Below are positions 7,271 through 12,820 of a stretch of 12,820 nucleotides of DNA, one piece after another (within the stretch, counting starts at the first letter, position 1; every line of letters starts with the position of its first letter). The DNA is taken from the NCBI GenBank assembly GCA_964432995.1, contig CAYSPU010000174.1, forward strand, positions 1-12,820, written 5' to 3'. A program made the position numbers and the translations under genes. The notes beneath the pieces were generated by a model, which saw only the letters and a program-made list of their open reading frames with translations, was not told where the DNA came from and ran no database searches. Source of the DNA: CAYSPU01 sp964432995 (lineage in GTDB: Bacteria > Verrucomicrobiota > Verrucomicrobiia > Limisphaerales > JAHDYP01).

Positions 7271-7301
7271 TCGCGCAAAGACGCGAAGCCGCAAAGGGGA
7301 G
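7271..7301. repeat. Dispersed repeat (cgcaaagacgcgaagccgc)
   Basis: tcgcgcaaagacgcgaag followed by ccgcaaagggg contains the reiterated gcaaag and gcgaag half-units. It resembles the widely dispersed spacer repeat of the gcaaagacgcgaag type. It is non-coding and supports the view that this spacer is a repeat-accumulating zone. Confidence 0.5.
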
Positions 7302-7475
7302 GGATGGCTCCACCGCCCCGCGCCTTGGCGCGAGGGTTGATGGGCAGGGGCCTCACGAATTCAGGGCGGAGCATGAAGTGCCCCAGAGCCTTCATGCTCC
7401 CAACTGCTCAAGCAACCGGTTCTCGTGGCTCGGAGAAGACCCGACGGACAGGCAGGCTTGGAAGGGCATGGCAGG

Positions 7476-8592
7476 TCACGCTTGAGAGACTTGGTGTTGC
7501 CACAACTGGATTGCGCGATGCCAGTAATAATAGGCTTCGGGATTCACCGCTTTGACGCCATCAATCCATGCGAGGGGTGTGCCATTCAAGGTGACGGCAC
7601 GAAGCGCTTCGATCTGTCCTGCCGTGCCGGCGTAACGCATCGTCGCGAAATCAAACGGCACTCCGGCGCGCAAATGAGCGGCGAGCGCTGCTGCTCTCGC
7701 TGCAATGATGCGCTTCGGCTGTTGGGTGGCGGTGAATCCCGGCCAAGTCAAATGGCCGCGCAAACTTTGGAAGCCGCGTTGCAGCAGCGGCGCATCAGGA
7801 TGGGCCGCAAGATCCTGCTGCCGGGATACCGTGACGGCGAGACACGGCTGAAACGTATCCGCCAAACACCTATCCCGGTTGTGTTTGTTGCCGCGATATT
7901 CCGATTCCAGCCGGCAAACTGCGTCATAGGTCGCAGCGACTTCGGAGAAGCTGGTTGCGGCTTCGAACAATGTGCCGATGTCGAACAATTGTTTAGCCAC
8001 CTGCATCAGCTCGCCCGGCTGTCCTTCGGGCGTGCGGAGTTGCACACCGACCGTTGTCGGCGCGAAGGCGGTCAATTTATCCCCCAGCAGACTCTCCACG
8101 GTGGGGAGCTTCACCTTGATTTCGCGCTCGGGCTTGAGGAATGACGTTTGGATCGGGGGCTCGACAATGTGGTGATGGATGCGCGATTCCTCCACTACAT
8201 CAAGCAGAATGGGAACTTCTGGTTGTCTGCCGATGGCGGAGCGGTAGAAGAATTTGAAGTGTCGGCGCTGCGGAGGCTGGTGATGCCGACGAACATCCTC
8301 CTCCGATCGGGTGAAGGGTGGCAGCTTGGCAACCCGCGCCACGATCTCATCAACCACCTCGGGCCTCTCACCGCAGACGATGTCAATGTCGATGGACAGT
8401 CGCCAGATCTGCGACAGGTGCAGCAGCAAACTCGTGCCTCCTTTGAAGACAAAGGGCAATCCGGTCTCGGCGAGGTGTCCGAGCAACGTTGAGGGCATAA
8501 AGGCAACGCTCCAGAATATCCTGGTTTCAGCCGCCAAGCGCTTTGGCCTGCTTGTTCAGCGCTTCGGCGGTCAGGTGTTCGGCCGGAAACAT
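7476..8592 (-). pseudogene. AbiEii/AbiGii-type nucleotidyltransferase toxin, 5' end disrupted
   Basis: The open part (7476-8537, 353 aa) carries the toxin core: LPFVFKGGTSLLLH, then LSIDIDIVCG, which together form the GG(T)S...SxDxD nucleotidyltransferase motif, and VESLLGDKLTAFAPTTVG, a motif conserved in AbiEii proteins. The natural N-terminus lies in another frame: ATG 8592 reads MFPAEHLTAEALNKQAKALG to codon 21, then TGA (8529-8527), and the same frame resumes with NQDILERCLYAL before one surplus base near 8490 shifts it into the core (TLLGHLAETG). The in-frame ATGs at 8537 or 8498 (MPSTLLGHL) could still yield an N-truncated, possibly active protein. AbiEii enzymes transfer nucleotides to targets such as tRNA to arrest growth during phage infection. 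Upstream, the antitoxin is only a fragment, so loss of toxin function would fit. The expected frame of the N-terminal part is judged from memory of the family. Confidence 0.75.
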
Positions 8593-8603
8593 GGCGGCTA
8601 ACT

Positions 8604-8632
8604 AACGCCAATGGAGGTTGCCAGTTGGCGTT
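8604..8632. repeat. 8-bp inverted repeat next to the large palindrome
   Basis: aacgccaa (8604-8611) and ttggcgtt (8625-8632) are perfect inverted repeats around a 13-base loop. It lies directly between the predicted AbiEii start and the 18-bp palindrome, so two hairpins stand in tandem in the short antitoxin-toxin spacer. Confidence 0.6.
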
Positions 8633-8634
8633 GG

Positions 8635-8675
8635 TTAACCATCTCCGCCAAATCCGTTTTGGCGGAGATGGTTAA
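8635..8675. promoter_or_regulatory. Perfect 18-bp inverted repeat between antitoxin remnant and toxin
   Basis: ttaaccatctccgccaaa (8635-8652) and its exact complement (8658-8675) are separated by the 5-base loop tccgt. It begins one base after the antitoxin-fragment stop (8677) and lies 43 bp upstream of the original AbiEii ATG. AbiEi antitoxins are known to bind inverted repeats to repress their own operon, but those usually lie upstream of the antitoxin, so this could instead be a terminator/attenuator limiting toxin expression or an inserted palindromic element. No T-run follows it on the minus strand. Confidence 0.8.
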
Positions 8676-8676
8676 T

Positions 8677-9123
8677 TCATTCGAAGACGGCGCTTTTGAC
8701 CTTTCTGAACTTCGCATAGCTTTGCATTTCAGCGACTTGCACAAGATGACGCGACAGGATCTGCCGCACGACGCCTTCGGCTTCGGACTGGTCCATGAGG
8801 GCGAGCCGTCGGGATTCCACCACCAAATCCACCAGCACTTTCTCGATGGCATCCTGCCGCCCCTGGCTGGTTGGCTGTTTGGACATGGTGGGCCTGAGCA
8901 CGACCATTTTCTCGCCGGGGCGGACGGATTTTGGCCCAGCGGAAGGCGTAGGGTTCACAGCCGTTTCCCAACCCTGGCCACGGAGCGTATCGCCGACAGA
9001 TTCGAGGGTGTCCGCCGGGGCGTGGAGGAAGGCGACGGGCTGCGCCAGCAGGTGGTGCATCCACGGATTGATTTGGGCGGTGGACCAGACCGTGAACTCC
9101 AGCAACGGAAACGCCTTCTCGAC
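8677..9123 (-). pseudogene. AbiEi-like antitoxin (DUF6577-like), C-terminal fragment
   Basis: About 148 residues, VEKAFPLLEFTVWSTAQINP through to YAKFRKVKSAVFE. Features typical of the C-terminal half of AbiEi-like (DUF6577-type) antitoxins are FPLLEFTVWST, INPWMHHLLAQP and EKVLVDLVVESRR, with PTSQGRQDAIEKVL placing the conserved final helical part. The N-terminal winged-helix DNA-binding half is missing: upstream of about 9123 the reading changes to helicase sequence in another frame. There is no plausible start codon at the junction, so it is probably not expressed as a repressor. It stands just upstream of the AbiEii gene, the normal antitoxin-toxin order. The family call is from pattern memory and should be confirmed by HMM search. 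Confidence 0.7.
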
Positions 9124-9386
9124 TCCTGCAGGGCCTTCGTCTAATCGGGCATGAAGAGGAGTCCGCGGCGATGGGAGTCCGCCATGATGGCGTCCACGTT
9201 GATGCCCACCAGAATCCGAATGTGCGGGACCTTCTCGAGGTGCGGGCGGATGGCGAAGTAGCCGGACGCCCGTAGGTAGCCAGCCAAGGCGTCGAACCAC
9301 TCGATGTCGGGGTTGTTGCCCAAAACCCCCTGAAACTTCTTCAGCAGCGTCTGATTGCCGTAATTCGTGAAGAAGCGGGTCGACAT
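9123..9386 (-). pseudogene. PLD-domain helicase, N-terminal fragment
   Basis: From ATG 9386 the frame reads MSTRFFTNYGNQTLLKKFQG, then WFDALAGYLRASGYFAIRPH and HIRILVGINVDAIM, ending MPD at TAG 9143-9141. This matches the N-terminal phospholipase-D-like domain of large SNF2/DEAD-type helicases, which normally run to about 1000 residues. After the TAG the same frame continues TKALQE, which also looks like helicase sequence, up to about 9123, where antitoxin sequence starts in a different frame. So the gene is truncated by a deletion junction and also carries a nonsense codon. Such helicases often occur beside defence genes (inference for this locus). Confidence 0.7.
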
Positions 9387-9703
9387 ATTGCCCCAGATCC
9401 AACGGACGGTCGATTAGCCCAGTGTACCATCCGTAATGGATGGGCGATTGTGCTACTCTCCCCACCGAGGTTCAATCAGTTTGAGGGCGGTTTCCTTCGC
9501 CGCCGAATGGAGTCGTCCGGGACGCTTCGCGGCAGATGGAGTGCCCGCTGCCTCGCCTTCGACCTGAGCGGGAAGGGGTGCGGGATCATCCAAGGATCCC
9601 GGCACCGGGCCCGCTCCGTGTTCACAGCGTTTCCGCCGCAGCGGTCGTTCCCAGGGCGCTGAGGGTCTCCTGCGCTCGCCAACCGCGGCTCGCGGTTCGG
9701 AGG
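9387..9703. other. Gene-free spacer upstream of the helicase fragment
   Basis: 317 bp between the HAD gene stop and the helicase fragment start, on the upstream side of the latter. It contains a small inverted repeat ccatcc-gtaat-ggatgg (9427-9443) near the helicase ATG, perhaps part of its old promoter, and a hairpin next to the HAD stop. A minus-strand frame to 9455 ends LKLIEPRWGE, but I cannot recognise it as a protein. Confidence 0.5.
9681..9697 (-). terminator. Possible terminator hairpin after the HAD gene
   Basis: aaccgcg (9681-9687) and cgcggtt (9691-9697) pair around gct, beginning 6 bases past the HAD stop codon on the minus strand. The stem is GC-rich but no U-tract follows, so a Rho-independent role is only possible. 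Confidence 0.4.
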
Positions 9704-10843
9704 TCAAGGCAACATCCGCATCGACTTCCGCACCTTGGCGCGCAGCGCGACCGAGAACGGCTGCAGGTGGTTCGTGTCCGGCACGAAGCCGGGCTTCTCA
9801 CGCGTGATGACGGGTTGGACGATCCACCCGCGGCGGCCGGTTTGGCGGATGCGTCTCGCGGCCGCCGCCTGGTAGTCGGGTTTGTCGAGCCGGGCGATCC
9901 ACAGCCGGTTGCGGCTGAAGGAAAGCATGGCGTGATCGCCGGGGCTGTCGCCGGCGGCGAGGAAGGGCGGTCCGCCCAGCACATCCCAGAGGCAACCCAC
10001 TTTCCCCGAGTAGGTCGGCACGGGAAACTGCAACTGCCCGGTGAGCCGAAACTGGCCGAGCACCCGCGGGTCCAGCGCGGCGTAGCGCGCGTCCTCCCGG
10101 ACCAGGCAGGCGTCCTTATGCAGACGCCCCTTGCCATCGGCGAGGAGGACGGACACCCCGATCACCTGCTCCGGCGGGATACCTCGCCGAACCCCGAGTT
10201 GACGGAGTTGTGGTTCGAGGGCGTGGCGCACCATCCAGCGCACGCTCCAGACGTTGCTGGCGGACACGATCCAGAACGCGAACTCGTGTTCCAGCAGCGT
10301 GGCGATCAACTCGACCATTTCCGGGTAAAGGAACGGCGCCGGATAAGCGGTGTGCCCCGGGCTCACCTCGATCTTCCGGGTCTGCATGGGTGCGGAGCAA
10401 CCGTACGCTTCCTCGGCGGCGCGGACGACGTCCAGCGGCCGCAAGCCGGCCATCGCCTCGACCGCCCACACATATCCGCTCGCCAACGGTGTGGGATCCT
10501 CTCGACCATGCACCGTCGGGGCAAGCAGCGCTTCGTAGTACTCGGTGATGTCCGGCTCGGAATCGGGGCGGATGCGGCGGCCGTCGGCGCGCCAGACCGC
10601 CGGGCTGAGCACGCCTTGCGCGCGATCGGGCGTGACCAGGCCGCGGCGTGTCAAAACCGCCAGCGTGGCTTCACCGATGTCGCCCCAGACAATGGTATTG
10701 TCGAAGTCCATGGCGACGGGAAGTCCCCGACCGCGGCCGCGGCGGATCAGGCGTTCGAGCTGGCGGCGTGCCGATGGCGCCCAGCCGGGGCTCGCGAGGG
10801 AGACCTCCGGGGATCTTCGTTGGTTTTTCAGATCAGATGGCAT
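9704..10843 (-). CDS. HAD-superfamily phosphatase (phosphoserine-phosphatase-like)
   Basis: 379 residues from ATG 10843. All four HAD motifs are visible: motif I AMDFDNTIVWGD (D46 nucleophile, D48 acid/base), motif II IVSASN (S194), motif III lysine in YSGKVG (K281), motif IV AAGDSPGDHAM (D299, D303). The long segment between motifs I and II (~60-180) is a C1-type helical cap, as in the phosphoserine-phosphatase-like (IB) group. It therefore hydrolyses a phosphate ester in the cytoplasm; the substrate is unknown. It lies downstream of, and codirectional with, an organophosphate transporter, but 349 bp apart, so co-transcription is doubtful. The frame is open further upstream to 11125; the chosen ATG avoids the arginine-rich extension that is translated spacer. 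An AAGGTG stands somewhat far (about 14 bases) upstream. Confidence 0.88.
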   Translation of the reverse strand: MPSDLKNQRRSPEVSLASPGWAPSARRQLERLIRRGRGRGLPVAMDFDNTIVWGDIGEATLAVLTRRGLVTPDRAQGVLSPAVWRADGRRIRPDSEPDITEYYEALLAPTVHGREDPTPLASGYVWAVEAMAGLRPLDVVRAAEEAYGCSAPMQTRKIEVSPGHTAYPAPFLYPEMVELIATLLEHEFAFWIVSASNVWSVRWMVRHALEPQLRQLGVRRGIPPEQVIGVSVLLADGKGRLHKDACLVREDARYAALDPRVLGQFRLTGQLQFPVPTYSGKVGCLWDVLGGPPFLAAGDSPGDHAMLSFSRNRLWIARLDKPDYQAAAARRIRQTGRRGWIVQPVITREKPGFVPDTNHLQPFSVALRAKVRKSMRMLP

Positions 10844-10944
10844 GTTCAGCTTCTTCACCTTGGACGCCGGAAACCCGTTGCAACCTCGAACGCCGGACAC
10901 CGAGCAATGATCGGGTGTGGTGGTTCGGTGTTCGTTCGCGGACC

Positions 10945-10994
10945 GCGACCGGCGTGCCTTGCCGAAGCCTTGGCGCAGGCAGGTCCCCGGTCGC
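10945..10994. repeat. Large imperfect palindromic repeat element
   Basis: gcgaccgg (10945-10952) and ccggtcgc (10987-10994) form a perfect 8-bp outer stem; inside it tgcct (10955-10959) pairs with aggca (10977-10981) around tgccgaagccttggcgc. The minus-strand core gcgccaaggcttcggca resembles a spacer repeat seen in many environmental bacterial genomes (recollection). It is non-coding. Confidence 0.65.
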
Positions 10995-11112
10995 AGCGGC
11001 AACGCCGGGAGACAGGCATCCCCGGGTTCGAGAGCGCGTCCGACAAGTGCGGCTGCTGCCCGCTGGGACCGCGGGCGGTCCGAACGGGGACTGGACATCC
11101 GCCCCCGGTGCG

Positions 11113-11132
11113 CTCCGGCACGCATGCCGGAG
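11113..11132 (-). terminator. Possible terminator hairpin after the transporter gene
   Basis: ctccggca (11113-11120) and tgccggag (11125-11132) pair perfectly around cgca, 60 bp downstream of the transporter stop on the minus strand. No U-tract follows, so it may be only a structural or REP-like element. Confidence 0.4.
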
Positions 11133-11192
11133 GTGTAGGTCGGCGTTGATCGCGCGGATTGGTTGTGGCCCTGGGATTCATGCGGCGGCGCG

Positions 11193-12503
11193 CTACTTCG
11201 CCCCCTTCGGTCGGGCGTTCCAGATGGTGATCATCAGGAGAGCCGGCAGGAGGGCGAGTCCGGCCAGGACCCAGAAGACGAGGGCCCAGTTGCCGTGCGC
11301 GTGGTCCTTGAGATAGCCGATGCCGGCGCCGGAGAAGATGGCGCCCAGCGCCCCCAGGCACATGGTCAAGCCAGTCGCGATGCCCGCCGCCCGCGGATGG
11401 CTGACGTCGACCGTCGCCGCGCCGCTCATCAGCATGTCCGGGCCGTAGATGAGGAATCCTGCCAGGCCGAGCATGGCGGTGGCGACGATCCATTCGCCGC
11501 GCGGCACGAAGGCGAACCCGGCGCAGACCAGCGCGAGGCCGAGCATGCTGATGACGCAGACTGGGGCGCGGCGTTTGCCGAACACGGTGTCCGAGATCCA
11601 GCCGGCGGAGATGGCGCCGAGGGAGCCGACCAGCGGAATCACCACCGCCGTGAACGCGCTTCCTTTAATGCTCCGGCCCTGGAAGTCCGCCATGTATTGC
11701 ACCGTCCAGTTCATGAAGCTGTAGCGCACCGAGTTCATGCAGAAGAAACTGAGCGCCAGGATCCAGAGAATCCTATTCGACAGCGTCAACCGGAGGACGT
11801 GCCAGGTCGAAGCCCAGCCTTCGGTGGGTGCCGGGGCGGCCGCTCCGCCAGACGACGGGTGGCTCTCGCCGCCCGCCGTGTCGTCGCGCACGGCGGGGAA
11901 CCCCACCTCTTCCGGTGTGTCGCGCAGGAAGCCGAAGAAGACGAGCGCCATCGGGAAGAGCACGAGGCTCGGGACCCAGAACGAGGCGCGCCAGCCGAGG
12001 GAATCGACGAGCAGGCCGGCGAGCAGCCAGGAGGCAACGTTGCCAACCTGGTAGCAGGTGGAGAGCAGGCCGATGACCGTGCCGCGGCGCTGGGAGGTGT
12101 TCCAGTGGGAGATGGTCTGGACGGCGAGCGACCAACCGGCGGATTGTCCGAAACCGTTGATCGCCCACAGGACCAGCATCATGCGAAACGAATGGGCGGT
12201 CGAGAAGAGCAGGTTCGTAGTTGCGGCCACCAGCAGCGCCAGCGTCATCATCCGCCGGGCGCCATACCGTTGGCCCAACGTCCCGTTGATGATCTGGCCC
12301 ACGGCATAGAACACCGCGTAGACCGACGGGATCAAGCCGATCTGGGCGTGCGTCCAGTCCGGGAACTCGCGAAGAATCGCCGGCTGGGCGACGGCGAAGT
12401 TGACCCGGCACAGGTAGTAGGAGGCGTAAGCACCCCACAGGAGCCAGAAGATCCGGAATTGCCAGCCGCGAAGTCGGGAATCGGCAGACGGGGAAGGGCT
12501 CAT
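11193..12503 (-). CDS. OPA-family organophosphate:phosphate antiporter (MFS, GlpT/UhpT-like)
   Basis: 436 residues with about twelve hydrophobic helices and a hydrophilic central loop (~203-230) between the two halves, as in MFS carriers. The OPA signature is clear: YYLCRVNFAVAQPAI (29-43) matches the GlpT segment holding phosphate-binding R45 (here R33); SVRYSFMNW (258-266) matches the segment with GlpT R269 (here R260); YGPDMLMSGAATVDVSHPRA (353-372) is also family-typical. The position equivalent to GlpT H165 appears to be Y151 (CYQVG), judged by eye, so substrate preference may differ from glycerol-3-phosphate. It would exchange a phosphorylated organic compound for inorganic phosphate across the inner membrane. 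The HAD phosphatase downstream may act on the import. The start at 12503 lacks a Shine-Dalgarno; it is the most upstream ATG before the first helix. Confidence 0.92.
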   Translation of the reverse strand: MSPSPSADSRLRGWQFRIFWLLWGAYASYYLCRVNFAVAQPAILREFPDWTHAQIGLIPSVYAVFYAVGQIINGTLGQRYGARRMMTLALLVAATTNLLFSTAHSFRMMLVLWAINGFGQSAGWSLAVQTISHWNTSQRRGTVIGLLSTCYQVGNVASWLLAGLLVDSLGWRASFWVPSLVLFPMALVFFGFLRDTPEEVGFPAVRDDTAGGESHPSSGGAAAPAPTEGWASTWHVLRLTLSNRILWILALSFFCMNSVRYSFMNWTVQYMADFQGRSIKGSAFTAVVIPLVGSLGAISAGWISDTVFGKRRAPVCVISMLGLALVCAGFAFVPRGEWIVATAMLGLAGFLIYGPDMLMSGAATVDVSHPRAAGIATGLTMCLGALGAIFSGAGIGYLKDHAHGNWALVFWVLAGLALLPALLMITIWNARPKGAK

Positions 12504-12820
12504 GCTCGGTGGATGGTAGCCGGCGACTGGAGACTGGAGGACGGCGCCGCACGGGACGTGGTCCGCACGGCAACCGAACTGGATGGCGGACAGAAGATCG
12601 CAACCCGCAATGGTCTCGCGGCTCGGCTCGGCCGAGCCTTGCTCTCCCGTTCGGTCATGGCAATGGGGTAGACGGCCGGTTGCGGCGGATCAACAACTTT
12701 CTCGTGAATTCTCTCGTGAATTCGCACGGGCAATGCGCGAGGGGTAGCAGTCCGGCATGCGACCGGGTCAAGTCCTGAAACTGATTTGGTACTTTTCTCA
12801 ATGGTTTGTTGCTGGGTTTG
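12504..12820. other. Gene-free right flank
   Basis: 317 bp upstream of the transporter. It contains a 12-bp tandem repeat (12701-12724) and an AT-richer end (12770-12820). Overlapping frames on both strands are low-complexity. The transporter promoter should lie here on the minus strand, but I cannot point to a convincing one. A gene might begin just beyond the right edge. Confidence 0.5.
12701..12724. repeat. 12-bp tandem repeat (ctcgtgaattc type)
   Basis: ctcgtgaattct (12701-12712) is followed by ctcgtgaattcg (12713-12724). On the minus strand it translates to the repetitive IHERIHEK, an artefact of the repeat rather than a protein. Confidence 0.7.

Larger units (their letters stand above)
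7069..7475. other. Gene-free spacer with dispersed repeat segments
   Basis: This 407-bp stretch between the small membrane protein and the AbiEii-like gene holds at least two repeat-like segments, listed separately. Translated frames give strings such as FSREKAQKAQKEER, which are by-products of the repeat rather than proteins. I find no supported gene, RNA gene or clear terminator; the region may be the insertion margin of the defence remnant to its right. Confidence 0.6.
10844..11192. other. Gene-free spacer with several hairpins
   Basis: 349 bp between the transporter stop and the HAD start. It holds the palindromic repeat at 10945-10994, an inverted repeat ggaccgc-gg-gcggtcc (11066-11081), and the hairpin at 11113-11132. 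I find no supported gene here; translated frames are arginine- and proline-rich. A promoter for the HAD gene would lie near 10850-10930, but I see no convincing element. Confidence 0.55.

Noticed and set aside
8635..8675. Calling the 18-bp palindrome an intrinsic terminator
   Set aside because: No T-run follows on either strand, and termination here would separate the antitoxin from the toxin it normally precedes.
8598..8676. Minus-strand reading DLAEMVNQRQLATSIGVS, which resembles a helix-turn-helix start
   Set aside because: It falls in the palindrome-rich spacer, in a different frame from the antitoxin, is only about 26 codons before a stop, and has no start of its own. Resemblance is probably chance.
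9453..9707. 84-codon minus-strand frame ending LKLIEPRWGE
   Set aside because: The tail looks somewhat protein-like, but the frame overlaps the HAD stop region and hairpin, has Arg/Pro/Ala-rich composition and no recognisable family.
9536..12671. Two long plus-strand frames (9536-11149 and 11163-12671)
   Set aside because: They are antisense shadows of the HAD phosphatase and of the transporter, with no domain signal. The genuine motifs (DFDNT, GDSxxD, OPA signatures) are on the minus strand.
12500..12733. 77-codon minus-strand frame containing IHERIHEK
   Set aside because: The repetitive start is produced by the 12-bp tandem repeat and the rest is Arg/Ser-rich; it overlaps the transporter start by a few bases with no family resemblance.

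Overview
The window looks like a chromosomal segment from a high-GC, environmental member of the Verrucomicrobiota or a related PVC-type lineage. The case rests on a Tat-exported Gfo/Idh/MocA oxidoreductase, a GH106-type glycoside hydrolase, weak or absent Shine-Dalgarno sequences at most starts, and intergenic spacers full of short palindromic and minisatellite-like repeats. The taxonomic call is inference, since no rRNA or marker gene is present.

Layout, left to right. Bases 1-417 hold repeats only: an 87-bp tandem repeat and REP-like palindromes. Bases 418-3213 (minus) encode a secreted 931-aa GH106-like hydrolase (alpha-L-rhamnosidase family). Upstream on the same strand is a discrete 89-residue acyl carrier protein (3489-3758). 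Divergent from it, across 108 bp, is a LysR-type regulator (3867-4781, plus). After a repeat-bearing spacer comes a Tat-signal Gfo/Idh/MocA oxidoreductase (5138-6487, plus). It converges on a small membrane-anchored protein (6694-7068, minus) across a spacer containing a 30-bp direct repeat and hairpins.

Bases 7069-7475 are a gene-free spacer with minisatellite-like repeats. Next, all on the minus strand, is a decayed defence-type locus (7476-9386): an AbiEii-type nucleotidyltransferase toxin whose 5' end carries a stop and a one-base frameshift; a perfect 18-bp inverted repeat; the C-terminal half of an AbiEi-like (DUF6577-like) antitoxin; and the first ~88 codons of a PLD-domain helicase, spliced directly onto the antitoxin fragment. 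I read this as the scar of a deletion that fused two neighbouring defence genes, followed by point decay.

The right end, again minus strand, carries an OPA-family (GlpT/UhpT-like) organophosphate transporter (11193-12503) and, 349 bp downstream, a HAD phosphatase (9704-10843). Together they could import a phosphorylated organic compound and release its phosphate; the substrate is unknown. Bases 12504-12820 contain no supported gene.

No complete novel multi-gene system is visible. The most informative signals are the chimeric helicase/antitoxin scar, the broken AbiEii gene with its large palindrome, the orphan ACP facing a LysR regulator, and the dense repeat content of the spacers. Family assignments come from reading the translations by eye; no database search was run.
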